Counted from the stretch's first letter, positions 17,770 through 27,900 are shown. The stretch: 64,000 bases of DNA from Fibrobacter succinogenes (GCA_902799745.1 CADCBQ010000010.1:1-64000); one strand, 5' to 3'. Numbers and translations are program-made. The notes: generated by a model from the letters alone, not told the origin.

Positions 17770-18933
17770 ATGAACCTGCTTTTCAATCTGGTCGCAGTTC
17801 AGCCGATTCACAGCGCCAAGTTCCATGGCGGTGGCTCGTACGGCGAAGTGATTTTCTGGGCGCTGGTCAAGCGCGGCGTACAATTCAGCTGCGCCTACGA
17901 TAGCCGCAAGTACCTGGATCCGATGATTCTCGATGCCTGCAAGACGCAGAACATCCCGCTGTTCGACATTAACGAAAAAACGCCGCAGCAGATTATCGAC
18001 GAAAACCAGATTGATACCTTCTACACCCCGCTTTACTCGCTTGAAAAAAAGTGGGACATTGATGTCAAGGATTTCGTGTTCACTTGGCATGGCGTGCGCG
18101 CTCTCGAAATGCAGTACAGCTGGGCCGGTGTCGGTTTCGCCAAGAAGCTCGGACAAAAATTCGAAGCTTTGGTACGCTACCGCGAAAGTTGGAAAAAACA
18201 TTACTACAAGCCCAAGTACCAGACGCTCGCGGCCCGCATGGCCGAAGGCAAAGCCCGTACCATTACAGTGAGCGAACACAGCCGCGCCTCGATCAAGTCG
18301 TTCTTCCCGGAACTTCTGGATTTGGAAATTCCGGTATTTTACAGCCCCATGACGGCATACGAACCCGAAGGATTCCTGCCGCCGGGAGTCGCTGCGAAAA
18401 AGTATTTCTTGCTCACGAGCGGTGCCCGCTGGGAAAAGAACAACCTGCGTGCGGCCAAGGCTTTTGATGAACTGGTCGGCATGTATCAGTCGCAAGGCAA
18501 ACCGTTTGATTTCAAGATGGTAATTACCGGGGCCGCAAACCCCAAGGCCTACTTGCGTCATCTCAAGCATAAAGACCGCTTTGTGTTGCTCGGCTATGTC
18601 GAGAATAGGGAACTGGAGTTCTTGCACCAGAATGCCTACGCTTTTGTATTCCCGAGCTTGAACGAGGGCTTTGGCTACCCGCCGGTGCAGTCCATGCGTT
18701 ACGGCGTGCCTGTGGCGGCAAGCGGTACGACTTCGATTCCCGAAGTCTGCGGCGATGCGGTGCTGTACTTTGACCCGTATTCCGTAAGCGAAATCAAGAA
18801 CCGCCTGGTGCAGCTGCTCGATTCCAAGATTTACGACGAGTATGCGGCCCGTGCGCCCAAGCGCTATGTCGAAGTGCATACCCGCCAGATTGCGGACCTC
18901 GAAGAAGCGGTGAATTTCATTTTGAAGGTGTAA
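17770..18933 (+). CDS. Glycosyltransferase family 4 (group 1)
   Basis: The 387-residue enzyme has a GT-B fold. The N-terminal glycine loop (HGGGSYGE) and the C-terminal nucleotide-sugar block (SLNEGFGYPPVQSMRYGVPV, then SGTTSIPEVCGDAVLYFDP) are characteristic, with the EX7E-type arrangement around NEGFGYPPVQS. It acts on the cytoplasmic side of the membrane in glycan assembly. It sits 2 bases after the GT8-like gene and 2 bases before the sulfatase-fold gene, so the three form one transcript. Confidence 0.9.
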   Translation: MNLLFNLVAVQPIHSAKFHGGGSYGEVIFWALVKRGVQFSCAYDSRKYLDPMILDACKTQNIPLFDINEKTPQQIIDENQIDTFYTPLYSLEKKWDIDVKDFVFTWHGVRALEMQYSWAGVGFAKKLGQKFEALVRYRESWKKHYYKPKYQTLAARMAEGKARTITVSEHSRASIKSFFPELLDLEIPVFYSPMTAYEPEGFLPPGVAAKKYFLLTSGARWEKNNLRAAKAFDELVGMYQSQGKPFDFKMVITGAANPKAYLRHLKHKDRFVLLGYVENRELEFLHQNAYAFVFPSLNEGFGYPPVQSMRYGVPVAASGTTSIPEVCGDAVLYFDPYSVSEIKNRLVQLLDSKIYDEYAARAPKRYVEVHTRQIADLEEAVNFILKV

Positions 18934-18935
18934 TC

Positions 18936-20933
18936 GTGCGCTTTTTGAAAAATCCTTACCTTGCGATGGCGCTTGTGGCCCTAGTGGTGCAGAGCGTGCT
19001 GTTGGTGTTTTTCTACAGCTTACCTGATCCGCTTGGACTCTCGATGTCCGAAATGTTCGAAGGCAAAACGCTTTGGCAGATTTTCATGGCCTTTGGTGCG
19101 GTGCTTGCGATGGCGGGTCTTTTCGGCTTTGCTCGCGCTCCGCGTGGACTTGCGATTTTTTACGGCCTTTACTTTTTTGCCGCGGTAGCAGACTACGATG
19201 TTTTCCGCTTTTCGCACCAGCGTCTTTCTTTCTCTTTCTTGCGCACGTACTTCCATATTTCAAACATCACCGATGCCACCACGGTTTCAACTCTCGGTGG
19301 CGACATGCTCGGGACGGTGCTTTGGGTAACGATGGTAGTCCTCTGCCTTGCGGGCGCAATCGCATTCGTTGCTGCTTACTCGCTTCGGCTGCGTAAACAG
19401 CGCCGTTCGCTCGTGCTGAGCAATCAGGGAGGCGCCTGGAAGCCCGCCTCCCGTAAAATTCCGGGAGCGATGTTCGCCATTGGTATGGCTCTCTCGCTTA
19501 CGCCGCTCGTGCTGTTCCTTACGGGCACTCGCGGCTGGATTGAAATCCCCGTGACGCATACGAAAGTCGACATGCGCTTTACGCTTGGCAAGCATACGCT
19601 TACCGCTCCGATTTTGCACATTGCAGCGGTTGAAACTTTTGAATTCATTCACGATAACGCCAAGATTACCAAAGAACTTGTCAGTGATTTAGACGCTTTC
19701 TTGCCGAAGGATTTTGCGGCTGGCCGCGAGAATTCCCTTGAACTTCCGATGTACCGGAGTGCTCCTACGCACGAATACAAGGCGAAAAAACCTTACAACA
19801 TCGTGTTTATCATGGGCGAATCGTTCAAGGGCCGCATCTTTAACAAGATGCTTGAAGGCGATACGACTGTGGCGCCGAACATCTGGAAGCTCGCAAACGG
19901 TGGTTACTATGAAAAGGATTCTGCCGGCAATATGCTTGGTGGTGCCCTTTGGTTCAAACATGCCTTTAGCGGTGGTTACCCGACAGTGCGCGGAACCATG
20001 GCTACTTACATGGGATTTCCTTCTCACCCGAACCGCGATGTGCCAAGTTTCTATGCGGCGAATAAGTTCAAGGGCTGGCCTGAATTTTTAACAAACTATC
20101 AGCGTGCGTATGCGACGGTTTCGAACCCGATTTTTGACCATACGCTCCCCTTTATCGAAAAGTTCTTCAACAAGAATTGGCACTTGATTGGCGAAGAAAA
20201 AGTGGAAGGCACAGCCGACAGCTTGGGCGTAGATTTGGCAATCAATTTGCTCCAGAAAATGCCTGCGGATAAACCTTGGCAGCTTTCGTTCAATACCATT
20301 TCTTCGCATATTCCGTTCTATGGTTATCCTGATGTTTATGCTGAAAAACCGGACGATGCCATGGTGCGTTACAGAAATGCCATCCGCTATACCGATGCGG
20401 AACTTGGCAAGTTTTTCGATGAACTTTCCAAACGCCCCGATTTCAAGAATACGGTTGTCTTTATTTTGGGCGACCACGACACCCCTGTAGATTCCATTGA
20501 CTATAGGGTGCCGCAACCGCTTGGCCTTTCGGCCTCGCAGATTTTTATCGGCTTTTTCTCGGCAGATACGGCGTTGCTTAATGGACTTACCGTTCGCGAA
20601 GATGTCGCCTCGCAGCTGGATTTGGGCCCGACGATTTTTGACCTTGCGCAGGTGCGTGAACCGAACCATTTCTGGGGTTACGACTTACTGACTCAAGAAC
20701 GCCCTGCAGAACAGCCGTCGGTGTTCTTCTCGCAGAATGCATACTATTTGGGATTCCGAGACCATGTGCTGACTGGCGGCCTCGAAAACGAAGATATTTA
20801 CCGTGCGGGCCCCGGTGGCGAAAGTGCGTATACGCTCACGACTGATGCTGCAGACCTCGCTTGGAAAAAGAAGGCTGTAGGGGCCGCCAAGACCGTGCGC
20901 TCCGTGCTTCGTAACGACATCATGATGCCGTAG
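18936..20933 (+). CDS. LtaS/sulfatase-fold membrane phosphotransferase
   Basis: The 665-residue protein begins at GTG. Five or so N-terminal transmembrane segments (to about residue 200) are followed by an extracytoplasmic alkaline-phosphatase-superfamily domain. Metal and active-site motifs are visible: IMGES (metal Glu), a Thr in GGYPTVRGTM as candidate nucleophile, and GDHDTP. Enzymes of this layout transfer phosphoglycerol or phosphoethanolamine from phospholipid head groups to glycans or lipids. Here it follows two glycosyltransferases and precedes a flippase and LicD, which suggests decoration of a surface glycan. True sulfatase activity is unlikely, because no Cys/Ser-x-Pro-x-Arg formylglycine motif is seen. 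Confidence 0.82.
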   Translation: MRFLKNPYLAMALVALVVQSVLLVFFYSLPDPLGLSMSEMFEGKTLWQIFMAFGAVLAMAGLFGFARAPRGLAIFYGLYFFAAVADYDVFRFSHQRLSFSFLRTYFHISNITDATTVSTLGGDMLGTVLWVTMVVLCLAGAIAFVAAYSLRLRKQRRSLVLSNQGGAWKPASRKIPGAMFAIGMALSLTPLVLFLTGTRGWIEIPVTHTKVDMRFTLGKHTLTAPILHIAAVETFEFIHDNAKITKELVSDLDAFLPKDFAAGRENSLELPMYRSAPTHEYKAKKPYNIVFIMGESFKGRIFNKMLEGDTTVAPNIWKLANGGYYEKDSAGNMLGGALWFKHAFSGGYPTVRGTMATYMGFPSHPNRDVPSFYAANKFKGWPEFLTNYQRAYATVSNPIFDHTLPFIEKFFNKNWHLIGEEKVEGTADSLGVDLAINLLQKMPADKPWQLSFNTISSHIPFYGYPDVYAEKPDDAMVRYRNAIRYTDAELGKFFDELSKRPDFKNTVVFILGDHDTPVDSIDYRVPQPLGLSASQIFIGFFSADTALLNGLTVREDVASQLDLGPTIFDLAQVREPNHFWGYDLLTQERPAEQPSVFFSQNAYYLGFRDHVLTGGLENEDIYRAGPGGESAYTLTTDAADLAWKKKAVGAAKTVRSVLRNDIMMP

Positions 20934-20969
20934 TTTTCCGGGGTGTATTTTTCTATATTGCAAGCGATT

Positions 20970-22418
20970 ATGGGTAATCTGGAAACAGACAGTAAGTTCT
21001 TGAAAAAGGCGATGATCGTTAATATCGTGGGGACAGTCCTCAAGGTTTGCGGCCCGCTTTTGACTTTTGTGATGGCGCGTATTTTTGGCGCCGCCGAATT
21101 TGGAATCTTTGTCTCGGCGCAGACGCTCCTCTTGACGATTGCGCATTCGGCAACGCTTGGGCTCGATAAGGGCCTGTATTGGTATCTGCCGCAAAATAAG
21201 TTGAACGGTCGCAATTCCTACGACGGCATTATGGAATCCTTCTGGATTTCGGCGGCTATTGCGATTCTTTGCACCGCGGTGATTTTTGTAGGTTCGTTTA
21301 CGCCTTACATTTCCAAGGAACTTCCGTGGTACGCACTGTCGCTCCTGTTCTATGTGGGCACGTATGTTTTCAGTACCGCATCCGAAGGAAATCGTCGCCC
21401 GCAAAATGCGGTGTTCGTGAATTCCTTCTTGACAGTAACTCTTGCGCCGGCCACTTCGATTGCGCTCCACTTTATGGGCTTTCCGCATGCGCTTCCGCTC
21501 GGTCTGTTGGTGGGCCAGGTGGTGGGCTTCTTTGTGCATTTCGTACTGTTGCGCCATCAGTTCCCCGATATGCCACTGCGCCCGCACAAGACTGTTTCTT
21601 GGGTGCTGTTGCGTTACTCGCTCCCGCTGGGTGTCGATGAATTTGTGTCGTCTTTCTTGATCCGTTCGAGCCTCTGGATGGTCATGCTGTTCCTTGGACC
21701 CGAAAAGGCGGGCGCCTACGGTATCATGGTTACGATTTCGAATGCGCTGCAGACCATTCGCGTGGGCTTTACGCCGATTCTTACGCCGGTGGTGGCGGGC
21801 ATGGATAAAGGCCGCCTCAAGACGGACCTTAAGCCGGTTTACAGCTACTGTGTTTTCATGGTCACCTTCATTCAGCTCATGATCGGTTTCTTTATCGTGT
21901 TGTTCCCGGATTTGATTTTGGGTATTGCAGGTAAGGATTTCATTGTGCAGCCGGAAACGCTCGGTATTTTGCTTTTGGTGCACTTGGTGGCTGGCTTTGG
22001 CGGCATGTCCTTGGTGGTCTTGAACGGAATGGGCAAGAGCCTTTACTCGCTCATCATGGACATCATCTCGCTTGGTGTGGCGCTTGCGTCGGGCTATCTG
22101 CTGGTTCCGACTTTCGGTTTGGTGGGAGCAGCGCTTTCGATGCTTTGCTACAACGTGGTCGCCATTATTTGCAATAACATTTACCTCTTTAAAATGGGGC
22201 TCCAGCCGTATTCCTTGCGTCTCTTGTCGCAGGTGGGGTGGATTGCCGTCTTGGTCGCTTTCTATATCGCCATCAATACGCAGGTGATTGTCTTATCTAT
22301 GCCTCAAAAGTTTGGCGTTTATGTTTTGATTCTTTTGGCCTTGGGTGCTTATGGCCTTGTGGTCAAGAAAAAGATGGATAAAGACAGAAACGCTGTTTCG
22401 GCAGGAACTTCAAAATGA
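20970..22418 (+). CDS. Polysaccharide flippase (Wzx/MATE-like, MVF superfamily)
   Basis: The 482-residue integral membrane protein has about 12-14 predicted helices and no soluble domain, in the pattern of Wzx/RfbX lipid-linked oligosaccharide flippases (start MGNLETDSKFLKKAMIVN, core KVCGPLLTFVMARIFG). It would move an undecaprenyl-linked glycan across the inner membrane. I prefer the ATG at 20970 (10 bases after TATATT at 20954-20959) over the GTG at 20943, which overlaps that promoter-like box. It overlaps the LicD gene by ATGA. Confidence 0.85.
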   Translation: MGNLETDSKFLKKAMIVNIVGTVLKVCGPLLTFVMARIFGAAEFGIFVSAQTLLLTIAHSATLGLDKGLYWYLPQNKLNGRNSYDGIMESFWISAAIAILCTAVIFVGSFTPYISKELPWYALSLLFYVGTYVFSTASEGNRRPQNAVFVNSFLTVTLAPATSIALHFMGFPHALPLGLLVGQVVGFFVHFVLLRHQFPDMPLRPHKTVSWVLLRYSLPLGVDEFVSSFLIRSSLWMVMLFLGPEKAGAYGIMVTISNALQTIRVGFTPILTPVVAGMDKGRLKTDLKPVYSYCVFMVTFIQLMIGFFIVLFPDLILGIAGKDFIVQPETLGILLLVHLVAGFGGMSLVVLNGMGKSLYSLIMDIISLGVALASGYLLVPTFGLVGAALSMLCYNVVAIICNNIYLFKMGLQPYSLRLLSQVGWIAVLVAFYIAINTQVIVLSMPQKFGVYVLILLALGAYGLVVKKKMDKDRNAVSAGTSK

Positions 22419-23224
22419 AAAAGATAGATCAGAAAGAATGCCGTGAAATTCAGATGTCCGTTCTGGATGAAGTAGCAAGGATTTGCAAAGAAAACAACCT
22501 GAAGTACAGCCTTGCCTATGGAACGCTTTTGGGCGCAGTACGTCATAAGGGTTATATCCCTTGGGATGACGATATCGACATCTTCCTTTTCCGCGAAGAT
22601 TACGACAAACTGATTGCAATTTTGAAGAATCCGGCGACCCAGAAAAAAGAATGGCTTACGGTTGTTGACGATGCCTGCGACGGCTATTATTATGGCTTTG
22701 CTAAGGCCTACGACAATCGCACCCAAGTCGAACAGGAACGCCACAAGGGCGAAATGGGAATTTGGGTGGATTTGTTCCCCTTGGATGGTCTTCCGAAAAC
22801 ACGCTGGTTGGAAAAACCGTTTGTGCTGTATTGCAGTTTCTTGCGCGTGGTCGGTCTTGCTTTGAGTTCCGATCTGAATTCCAGGGCGTATGATGCATGG
22901 ACTAGGTTCTACAAGCGTATCATTTATACGGTGGTGTCGCTCTTTGGAAAGAAACGTTTTTGCCGCTATATGGAACGTGTGTACCGTCGTTTCTCGGGGA
23001 AGGTTTCCGGTCGCGTCGCTACGCTTTTCTTTGATTCCAAGACAGACCGTGTGCTTGATTTAGACAAGCTTACGGAAATGACCAAGTATCCTTTTGAAGA
23101 TCGTGAATACGATGCCATTAAGAATTACGACTATTATCTGTCGGAATTCTATGGCGACTATATGCAGCTCCCGCCCGAAGAGAAACGTATTACGCATGAT
23201 TTTAATGCGTGGTGGAAAAATTAA
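22415..23224 (+). CDS. LicD-family phosphotransferase
   Basis: The 269-residue LicD-family enzyme (nucleotidyltransferase-related fold) has the signature LAYGTLLGAVRHKGYIPWDD followed by DDIDIFLFREDY. LicD proteins transfer phosphocholine or similar phospho-groups to glycans, using CDP-activated donors. No choline kinase or cytidylyltransferase is nearby, so the transferred group is open. It is coupled to the flippase gene (ATGA overlap), which supports a role in modifying the same glycan. Confidence 0.88.
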   Translation: MKKIDQKECREIQMSVLDEVARICKENNLKYSLAYGTLLGAVRHKGYIPWDDDIDIFLFREDYDKLIAILKNPATQKKEWLTVVDDACDGYYYGFAKAYDNRTQVEQERHKGEMGIWVDLFPLDGLPKTRWLEKPFVLYCSFLRVVGLALSSDLNSRAYDAWTRFYKRIIYTVVSLFGKKRFCRYMERVYRRFSGKVSGRVATLFFDSKTDRVLDLDKLTEMTKYPFEDREYDAIKNYDYYLSEFYGDYMQLPPEEKRITHDFNAWWKN

Positions 23225-23244
23225 ACTTTTTTATTATTGCTATT

Positions 23245-25881
23245 ATGACGACAAAGAAATCATTTCCCGAAAGATTTTCCAACTGGTATATTCCTTTAGT
23301 TTGTAAGCATCAATACAAGGCGCTCGCTTTTTATTTGGTACTTGCGCTCCTTTGTGCAATCCCCATTCTCTTTAAGCCGGGCCTTAAGCTTGATGCCGAC
23401 CTTTCGCATTTGCTGCCCGAAGACACGCCGAGTGTAAAGGCTCTTGAGGAATCTTACCAGCGATTCGGTTCCACCGACAAGTTCATGATTGCCATTCAGA
23501 GCGAAGATGTGAACTTGGTGGTTGCCTTGCAGGATTCCATTGCGGATTATATTCATCGCAATTGGGAAGGCGATTACGTTTCGACTCAGGTCGATAACGA
23601 TAACCAGTTTTTCAAGGACAATGCGCTGCTTTATTTGCCGGTAAAGCACCTCGAAAATATCCGCGACAACCTCGAAGACTTGCAGCTTGAAATTGGTCGC
23701 AAGAACGGCCCGCTGGTGGTTGACTTGCTGGGCGGTTCGGATTCTACTGCGGTTGTCGATTCTACGAAAGCTTCTGCTGATGCGGCACCCGTGAAAAAGG
23801 AACGCGTATGGTTTGACGAAAACCTGCCGCAGGAACTTGGCCTCCCCGACGAAGCGGTGAGCGCTTTTGCCGCCTTCTTCAATAAAGGCAAGGCCGATTC
23901 CGTTGACATTGCAAAGGCCGCGAACGAAGAGGAAGAATGGAATCCGAAGTCCACGATTCCTTCTGAACTCAAGAACCGCCTGATTGGTTCCCCGCGCCCG
24001 GATAGCACCGGAAAGATTCTCTTTAACGGTGTGGTGAATGCCAAGCTCATCAAGCCTTCTACGGACTATGAATTCGTGACTCACATTTTGGCCCGCACCG
24101 ATTCCTTGCTTGCTTATTTCGGCAGCAAGACTTACCCGGTGCCGACCCGCTTCACCGTCGAAGGCACTTATGAAGGCCTCAAGGAAGTCGACGAAGTCGC
24201 GAACGATTCCATCTTCTCGTTTGCGATTAGCTTGGTACTGATTATCTTCCTCACGATTTTCTTCTTCAGGAGCGTGAAGGGCCCGATCTTGGTGACCGCC
24301 TCGGTGCTTTACGCTTGCCTTCCGACGCTTGCCTTTACGGCCTTGTTCTACGGCAAGTTGAATCCGTTTACGGTGTTCGTGGCATCGATTATTCTCGGTA
24401 TCGGCATCGACTATTCCATTCACATCTTGGGAACGTCGCAAAAGCTGATGCATAAGTATGCAACGCTCGAAGAAGTCTTGGAAGCGGCCCAGCGCAAGAT
24501 GCTCAAACCGTTTATCTTGGCAAGCTTCACGACGATTGCCGCTTTCCTTACCTTGCTCGCGGCGCACTTCCGCGGATTCTATGAATTCGGCGTGGTGGCC
24601 TCGATGGGTGTGCTGTTCAGTATGCTTACCTCGGTGCTGTTCCTCCCGGTGCTCGTAAAGTGCATGGGCGGTATCCCGAAGGCTCCGGATAATTCGCTGT
24701 TGCCCAAGTCCTGGGACGAAGCGAAAATCTTGCGCTTCTTTAAGTATCTCGCTTTTGCGGGCTTTGCGCTGGGTGCCGTATCCATCTGGTTTGCACAGGA
24801 TGTAGACTTTGAACACAACCTGCGTAACCTGCGTCGCGTTTCTACCAACGTGACCACCTCCAAGAACAAGATTTCGACCAAGGTGACTCGCGCAACAGGC
24901 AAGGCCGTGACCTCGACGCCGGCAGCGGTAATGGGCAGTAAGCCCGAGCAGCTTGACAAGCTTTACGATACCTTGATGGTGCGCCTGCATGTGGAACACG
25001 ATTCGACTCTCGGAAGTTTCCTCACGCTCAAGAGTTTTGTGCCGCCGATGGATTCGCAGAAGGCCCGCCTCGAAATCATTGAAGAAATTCGCGACCTCGC
25101 CGAAGCCCGCGTCTTTGACCGCGCCGAAGGCGATGATTCCGTGAACATTGCGAACTTGCGCAAGCTTTCTGCCGTCGAAGAACCCTTTACTCCCGAAGAT
25201 GTCCCGAGCTGGACTTTGGACTTGCTACGCGAAAAAGACGGAAGCTACGGTAAGATTGGCTTTATCTATGGTGACTTCCCGAGCTGGGACGCCCATGCCC
25301 TGCATCGTTTCCAGGAGCGTTATGGCCACTGGAATTTCGACGGCGAAGACCTGCGTACGTTCTCGTCGCAGTTCATTCTCTCTGACGTGATTGATTCCGT
25401 GAAGAAGGATAGCTTTAGACTCGCCCTTGTGATTATCCTCGTGATTTTCGGTACGCTAATCATCTCGTTCAAGAAGCCCAGATACTTTATGGCAGGAACC
25501 GTATCGTTTGGCATGGGTGTCGTCTTGACGCTTGGATTGCTCGGATTCTTGACTCAAATGTTTGAATTCGGAAAAATCAGCATCTACAATGTGATTGTGA
25601 TTCCGATGGCACTTGGCATTGGCATTGATGCGACCATCCACATGATTACCTCGTGGACCTCTAACAAGGACATGTCGCTCCGTCAGCTGATGGATACCAC
25701 GGGTCGTAACGTGATGGCAAGTTCCACCACGACCATTGCGGGCTTTGTCGGGTTCCTGTTCACGACTCACCGTGGCCTGAAGGGCATTGGCGACCTCGCT
25801 TGCATTAGCATCGCGATGTTCTTGATTACAAGTATTATCTTCTGTATGTACTTGTGCGGCAGCTGGCTTAAGAAAAAATAA
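23245..25881 (+). CDS. RND superfamily exporter (MMPL / HpnN-like)
   Basis: The 878-residue transporter has two repeats, each a transmembrane helix, a large periplasmic domain and a five-helix bundle. The two sterol-sensing-like helix motifs are visible as GIGIDYSIHILG (about residue 395) and GIGIDATIHMI (about residue 795). Such MMPL proteins export lipids or hydrophobic compounds using the proton gradient. Start: the ATG at 23245 (MTTKKSFPERF), 20 bases after the LicD stop; the reading frame extends upstream without support. No partner membrane-fusion protein or outer-membrane channel is nearby. Its stop abuts the stop of the convergent sulfatase-fold gene. Confidence 0.88.
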   Translation: MTTKKSFPERFSNWYIPLVCKHQYKALAFYLVLALLCAIPILFKPGLKLDADLSHLLPEDTPSVKALEESYQRFGSTDKFMIAIQSEDVNLVVALQDSIADYIHRNWEGDYVSTQVDNDNQFFKDNALLYLPVKHLENIRDNLEDLQLEIGRKNGPLVVDLLGGSDSTAVVDSTKASADAAPVKKERVWFDENLPQELGLPDEAVSAFAAFFNKGKADSVDIAKAANEEEEWNPKSTIPSELKNRLIGSPRPDSTGKILFNGVVNAKLIKPSTDYEFVTHILARTDSLLAYFGSKTYPVPTRFTVEGTYEGLKEVDEVANDSIFSFAISLVLIIFLTIFFFRSVKGPILVTASVLYACLPTLAFTALFYGKLNPFTVFVASIILGIGIDYSIHILGTSQKLMHKYATLEEVLEAAQRKMLKPFILASFTTIAAFLTLLAAHFRGFYEFGVVASMGVLFSMLTSVLFLPVLVKCMGGIPKAPDNSLLPKSWDEAKILRFFKYLAFAGFALGAVSIWFAQDVDFEHNLRNLRRVSTNVTTSKNKISTKVTRATGKAVTSTPAAVMGSKPEQLDKLYDTLMVRLHVEHDSTLGSFLTLKSFVPPMDSQKARLEIIEEIRDLAEARVFDRAEGDDSVNIANLRKLSAVEEPFTPEDVPSWTLDLLREKDGSYGKIGFIYGDFPSWDAHALHRFQERYGHWNFDGEDLRTFSSQFILSDVIDSVKKDSFRLALVIILVIFGTLIISFKKPRYFMAGTVSFGMGVVLTLGLLGFLTQMFEFGKISIYNVIVIPMALGIGIDATIHMITSWTSNKDMSLRQLMDTTGRNVMASSTTTIAGFVGFLFTTHRGLKGIGDLACISIAMFLITSIIFCMYLCGSWLKKK

Positions 25882-27900
25882 TTACAGACCGCGTTCGAGC
25901 GAGTAATCCGAAATTTTGAGCAGTGTATCGAGGGTCGCTGAAAGGCGGCCTTCTTCGTTTTGCAACTTGCCGGTGAGTTCGTTTTCTTGACGAAGGTCGC
26001 TGTCTGCAAAAATGTGCGTTTCGTCTTGAGCGGGATACTTCGCAATAAAACGGTAACCGTCCAGTCCGATGGCTGCATAGCCCGAGTATGCCCCGAGCGA
26101 AAGGCCTGCAACCGGTTCCGGCACGGAATCTGCCATATGCTCACGCAACAAGTTGTGCCCCATAAAGATATTCGGAACGGCGAAACCGGCGAGTTCGAGT
26201 ACGGTGGGAGCAATGTCGATTTGTGCTGCTGCAGTCGTATCGCGTACAGCGTCAAGTCCCTTTCCGTGAATAAAGAACGGAATCCAGCTCACGTTCGAAA
26301 ATCCGCCGCCATTCATCGTGGAAACACCGTTTTCACCCAGAGGGAATCCATGGTCGGCCATGATAATCACATAGGTGTTCTTGTACCATTCCTCGTTTTC
26401 GATGGCGTGGAAGAATCGGGCGATTTGCCTGTCGGCATAATTCATCGTCACGTTGATGCGTTCCTGCAGCGGTCGGTTCTTCTCTTCGTCGGTCATACCC
26501 GCGGCAAAGTTGAACGGGTAGTGGTTGGAACGCGTCATGAGGGTTGCAAAGAAGGGCTTGCCTTCTTTAGAAAGCGTATCGCGCACATATTCAATCGCAT
26601 TGTCGATGAAGGTGGAATCGTCTTCGCGTTCGCGGTTGTAATGCTGTTTGGTGTACCACTTGGACATCCAAACGCCCAGATTGTCCCAGGCGGGATCGGC
26701 GGCCGACATGTAATGCGTGCTGTAGCCGTTTTCGGTCAGTACTTGCACAAAGCTCGGAATGGTAACATGTGCCAAATCGGTTGCCTGAGCCAAGCGAGAA
26801 TGGTGCGGAATGCCGATGTGTGTTGAAAGGACGCCGCCGGTTGTCGGAACGCCGCTCGTGTGCATGCGCATCCACACATGAGAATGTGCCGCGAGTGAAT
26901 CCATGAACGGAGTGGGCGAGGGCTGAATTTGCGGATTCATGTAGCCCGTGTTGCGACCGCGCTGCGATTCCATGAGCACCAGGATAAAGTTGGGCTGCAT
27001 TTCGCGCTGAGTCTTGAGCTTCTCGCTGTTCAAGAGACTTTCGCTCGGTACGCGGTACAGCGGGAGTCCGTTGCCTTCCTTGGCGTCGGAGAATTGCCAG
27101 TCGGAATCGCCTTCGATTTTTTGCCACAAGTTCTGGTATGCGGCGCGGTAAGTTCCGAGGTCGGCATCTGTAAGGCCAACGGCTTTCTTTGCAACGAATA
27201 GGTCGTTATAAATCAACGATACGACCGGGCGGAGCTTTGTCATGCGGGCGTTACCAGTCCAGATAAAGTAAACAAACAGGTAAGAGGCGATGTAGAATAC
27301 GAGCATCGCAATGACGGATTTCTTTATGTAGAAACCGTCGTTCGGACGGTACCATTTGCAAAGCAACTTGTAAACACCGTAAGTCAGCGGGAGCATGAGC
27401 GCAAGCACCACAAACTGCAAGTACGGAACAGAAAGGTCGTTCGCTACATAGTCATAAAAGACGATAATCGAAGAAGTATCCTTGTAAGTGTCTACAAGTC
27501 CAAAAGTCAGGTGCCCGCCCAGGAATCGCTGCGTTTCGTTGTCCAAAAGCGTCAAGAGCAAAATCGCGGTGTGGAAAACGGCATAGAGAACGGTGGTGGC
27601 TTTCACGACAACGGCTTTGGCGGTTTCCTTGCCGGCGGTGACTCGGTAAAAGATGCCGCCTAAAATCAGAAACACCACGAGGGCGTTCACGATCCACATG
27701 AAATCGATGCACACGGCATGGAAAATGAACCAGTCCGGCTTAGAGACAAACGGGAATCCGTAGGGGTTACTGCGGAACAAGAGCAATACGCGCAAAACAA
27801 TGTGTGTAAGCCATGCTGCAAGCGAAATCAGCACCAGTTTCTGGAAGGGAGCTACGCTTGCTGCCACATTCTTCAAAAAGCCGAGAATAGAAGGTTTCAT
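25882..27900 (-). CDS. Second LtaS/sulfatase-fold membrane phosphotransferase
   Basis: The 672-residue product starts at the ATG at 27900, 6 bases after TATTTT on the minus strand; a longer frame upstream has no site. Five N-terminal membrane helices (to about residue 215) precede a sulfatase-fold periplasmic domain. Motifs are ILVLMESQ (metal Glu), a Thr in SGVPTTGG as probable nucleophile, SNHYPF, and MADHGFPLGE (metal Asp-His). This resembles LtaS/MdoB more closely than the copy at 18936. It probably adds phosphoglycerol or phosphoethanolamine to a periplasmic or surface acceptor. It is monocistronic and convergent with the MMPL gene. Confidence 0.87.
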   Translation of the reverse strand: MKPSILGFLKNVAASVAPFQKLVLISLAAWLTHIVLRVLLLFRSNPYGFPFVSKPDWFIFHAVCIDFMWIVNALVVFLILGGIFYRVTAGKETAKAVVVKATTVLYAVFHTAILLLTLLDNETQRFLGGHLTFGLVDTYKDTSSIIVFYDYVANDLSVPYLQFVVLALMLPLTYGVYKLLCKWYRPNDGFYIKKSVIAMLVFYIASYLFVYFIWTGNARMTKLRPVVSLIYNDLFVAKKAVGLTDADLGTYRAAYQNLWQKIEGDSDWQFSDAKEGNGLPLYRVPSESLLNSEKLKTQREMQPNFILVLMESQRGRNTGYMNPQIQPSPTPFMDSLAAHSHVWMRMHTSGVPTTGGVLSTHIGIPHHSRLAQATDLAHVTIPSFVQVLTENGYSTHYMSAADPAWDNLGVWMSKWYTKQHYNREREDDSTFIDNAIEYVRDTLSKEGKPFFATLMTRSNHYPFNFAAGMTDEEKNRPLQERINVTMNYADRQIARFFHAIENEEWYKNTYVIIMADHGFPLGENGVSTMNGGGFSNVSWIPFFIHGKGLDAVRDTTAAAQIDIAPTVLELAGFAVPNIFMGHNLLREHMADSVPEPVAGLSLGAYSGYAAIGLDGYRFIAKYPAQDETHIFADSDLRQENELTGKLQNEEGRLSATLDTLLKISDYSLERGL

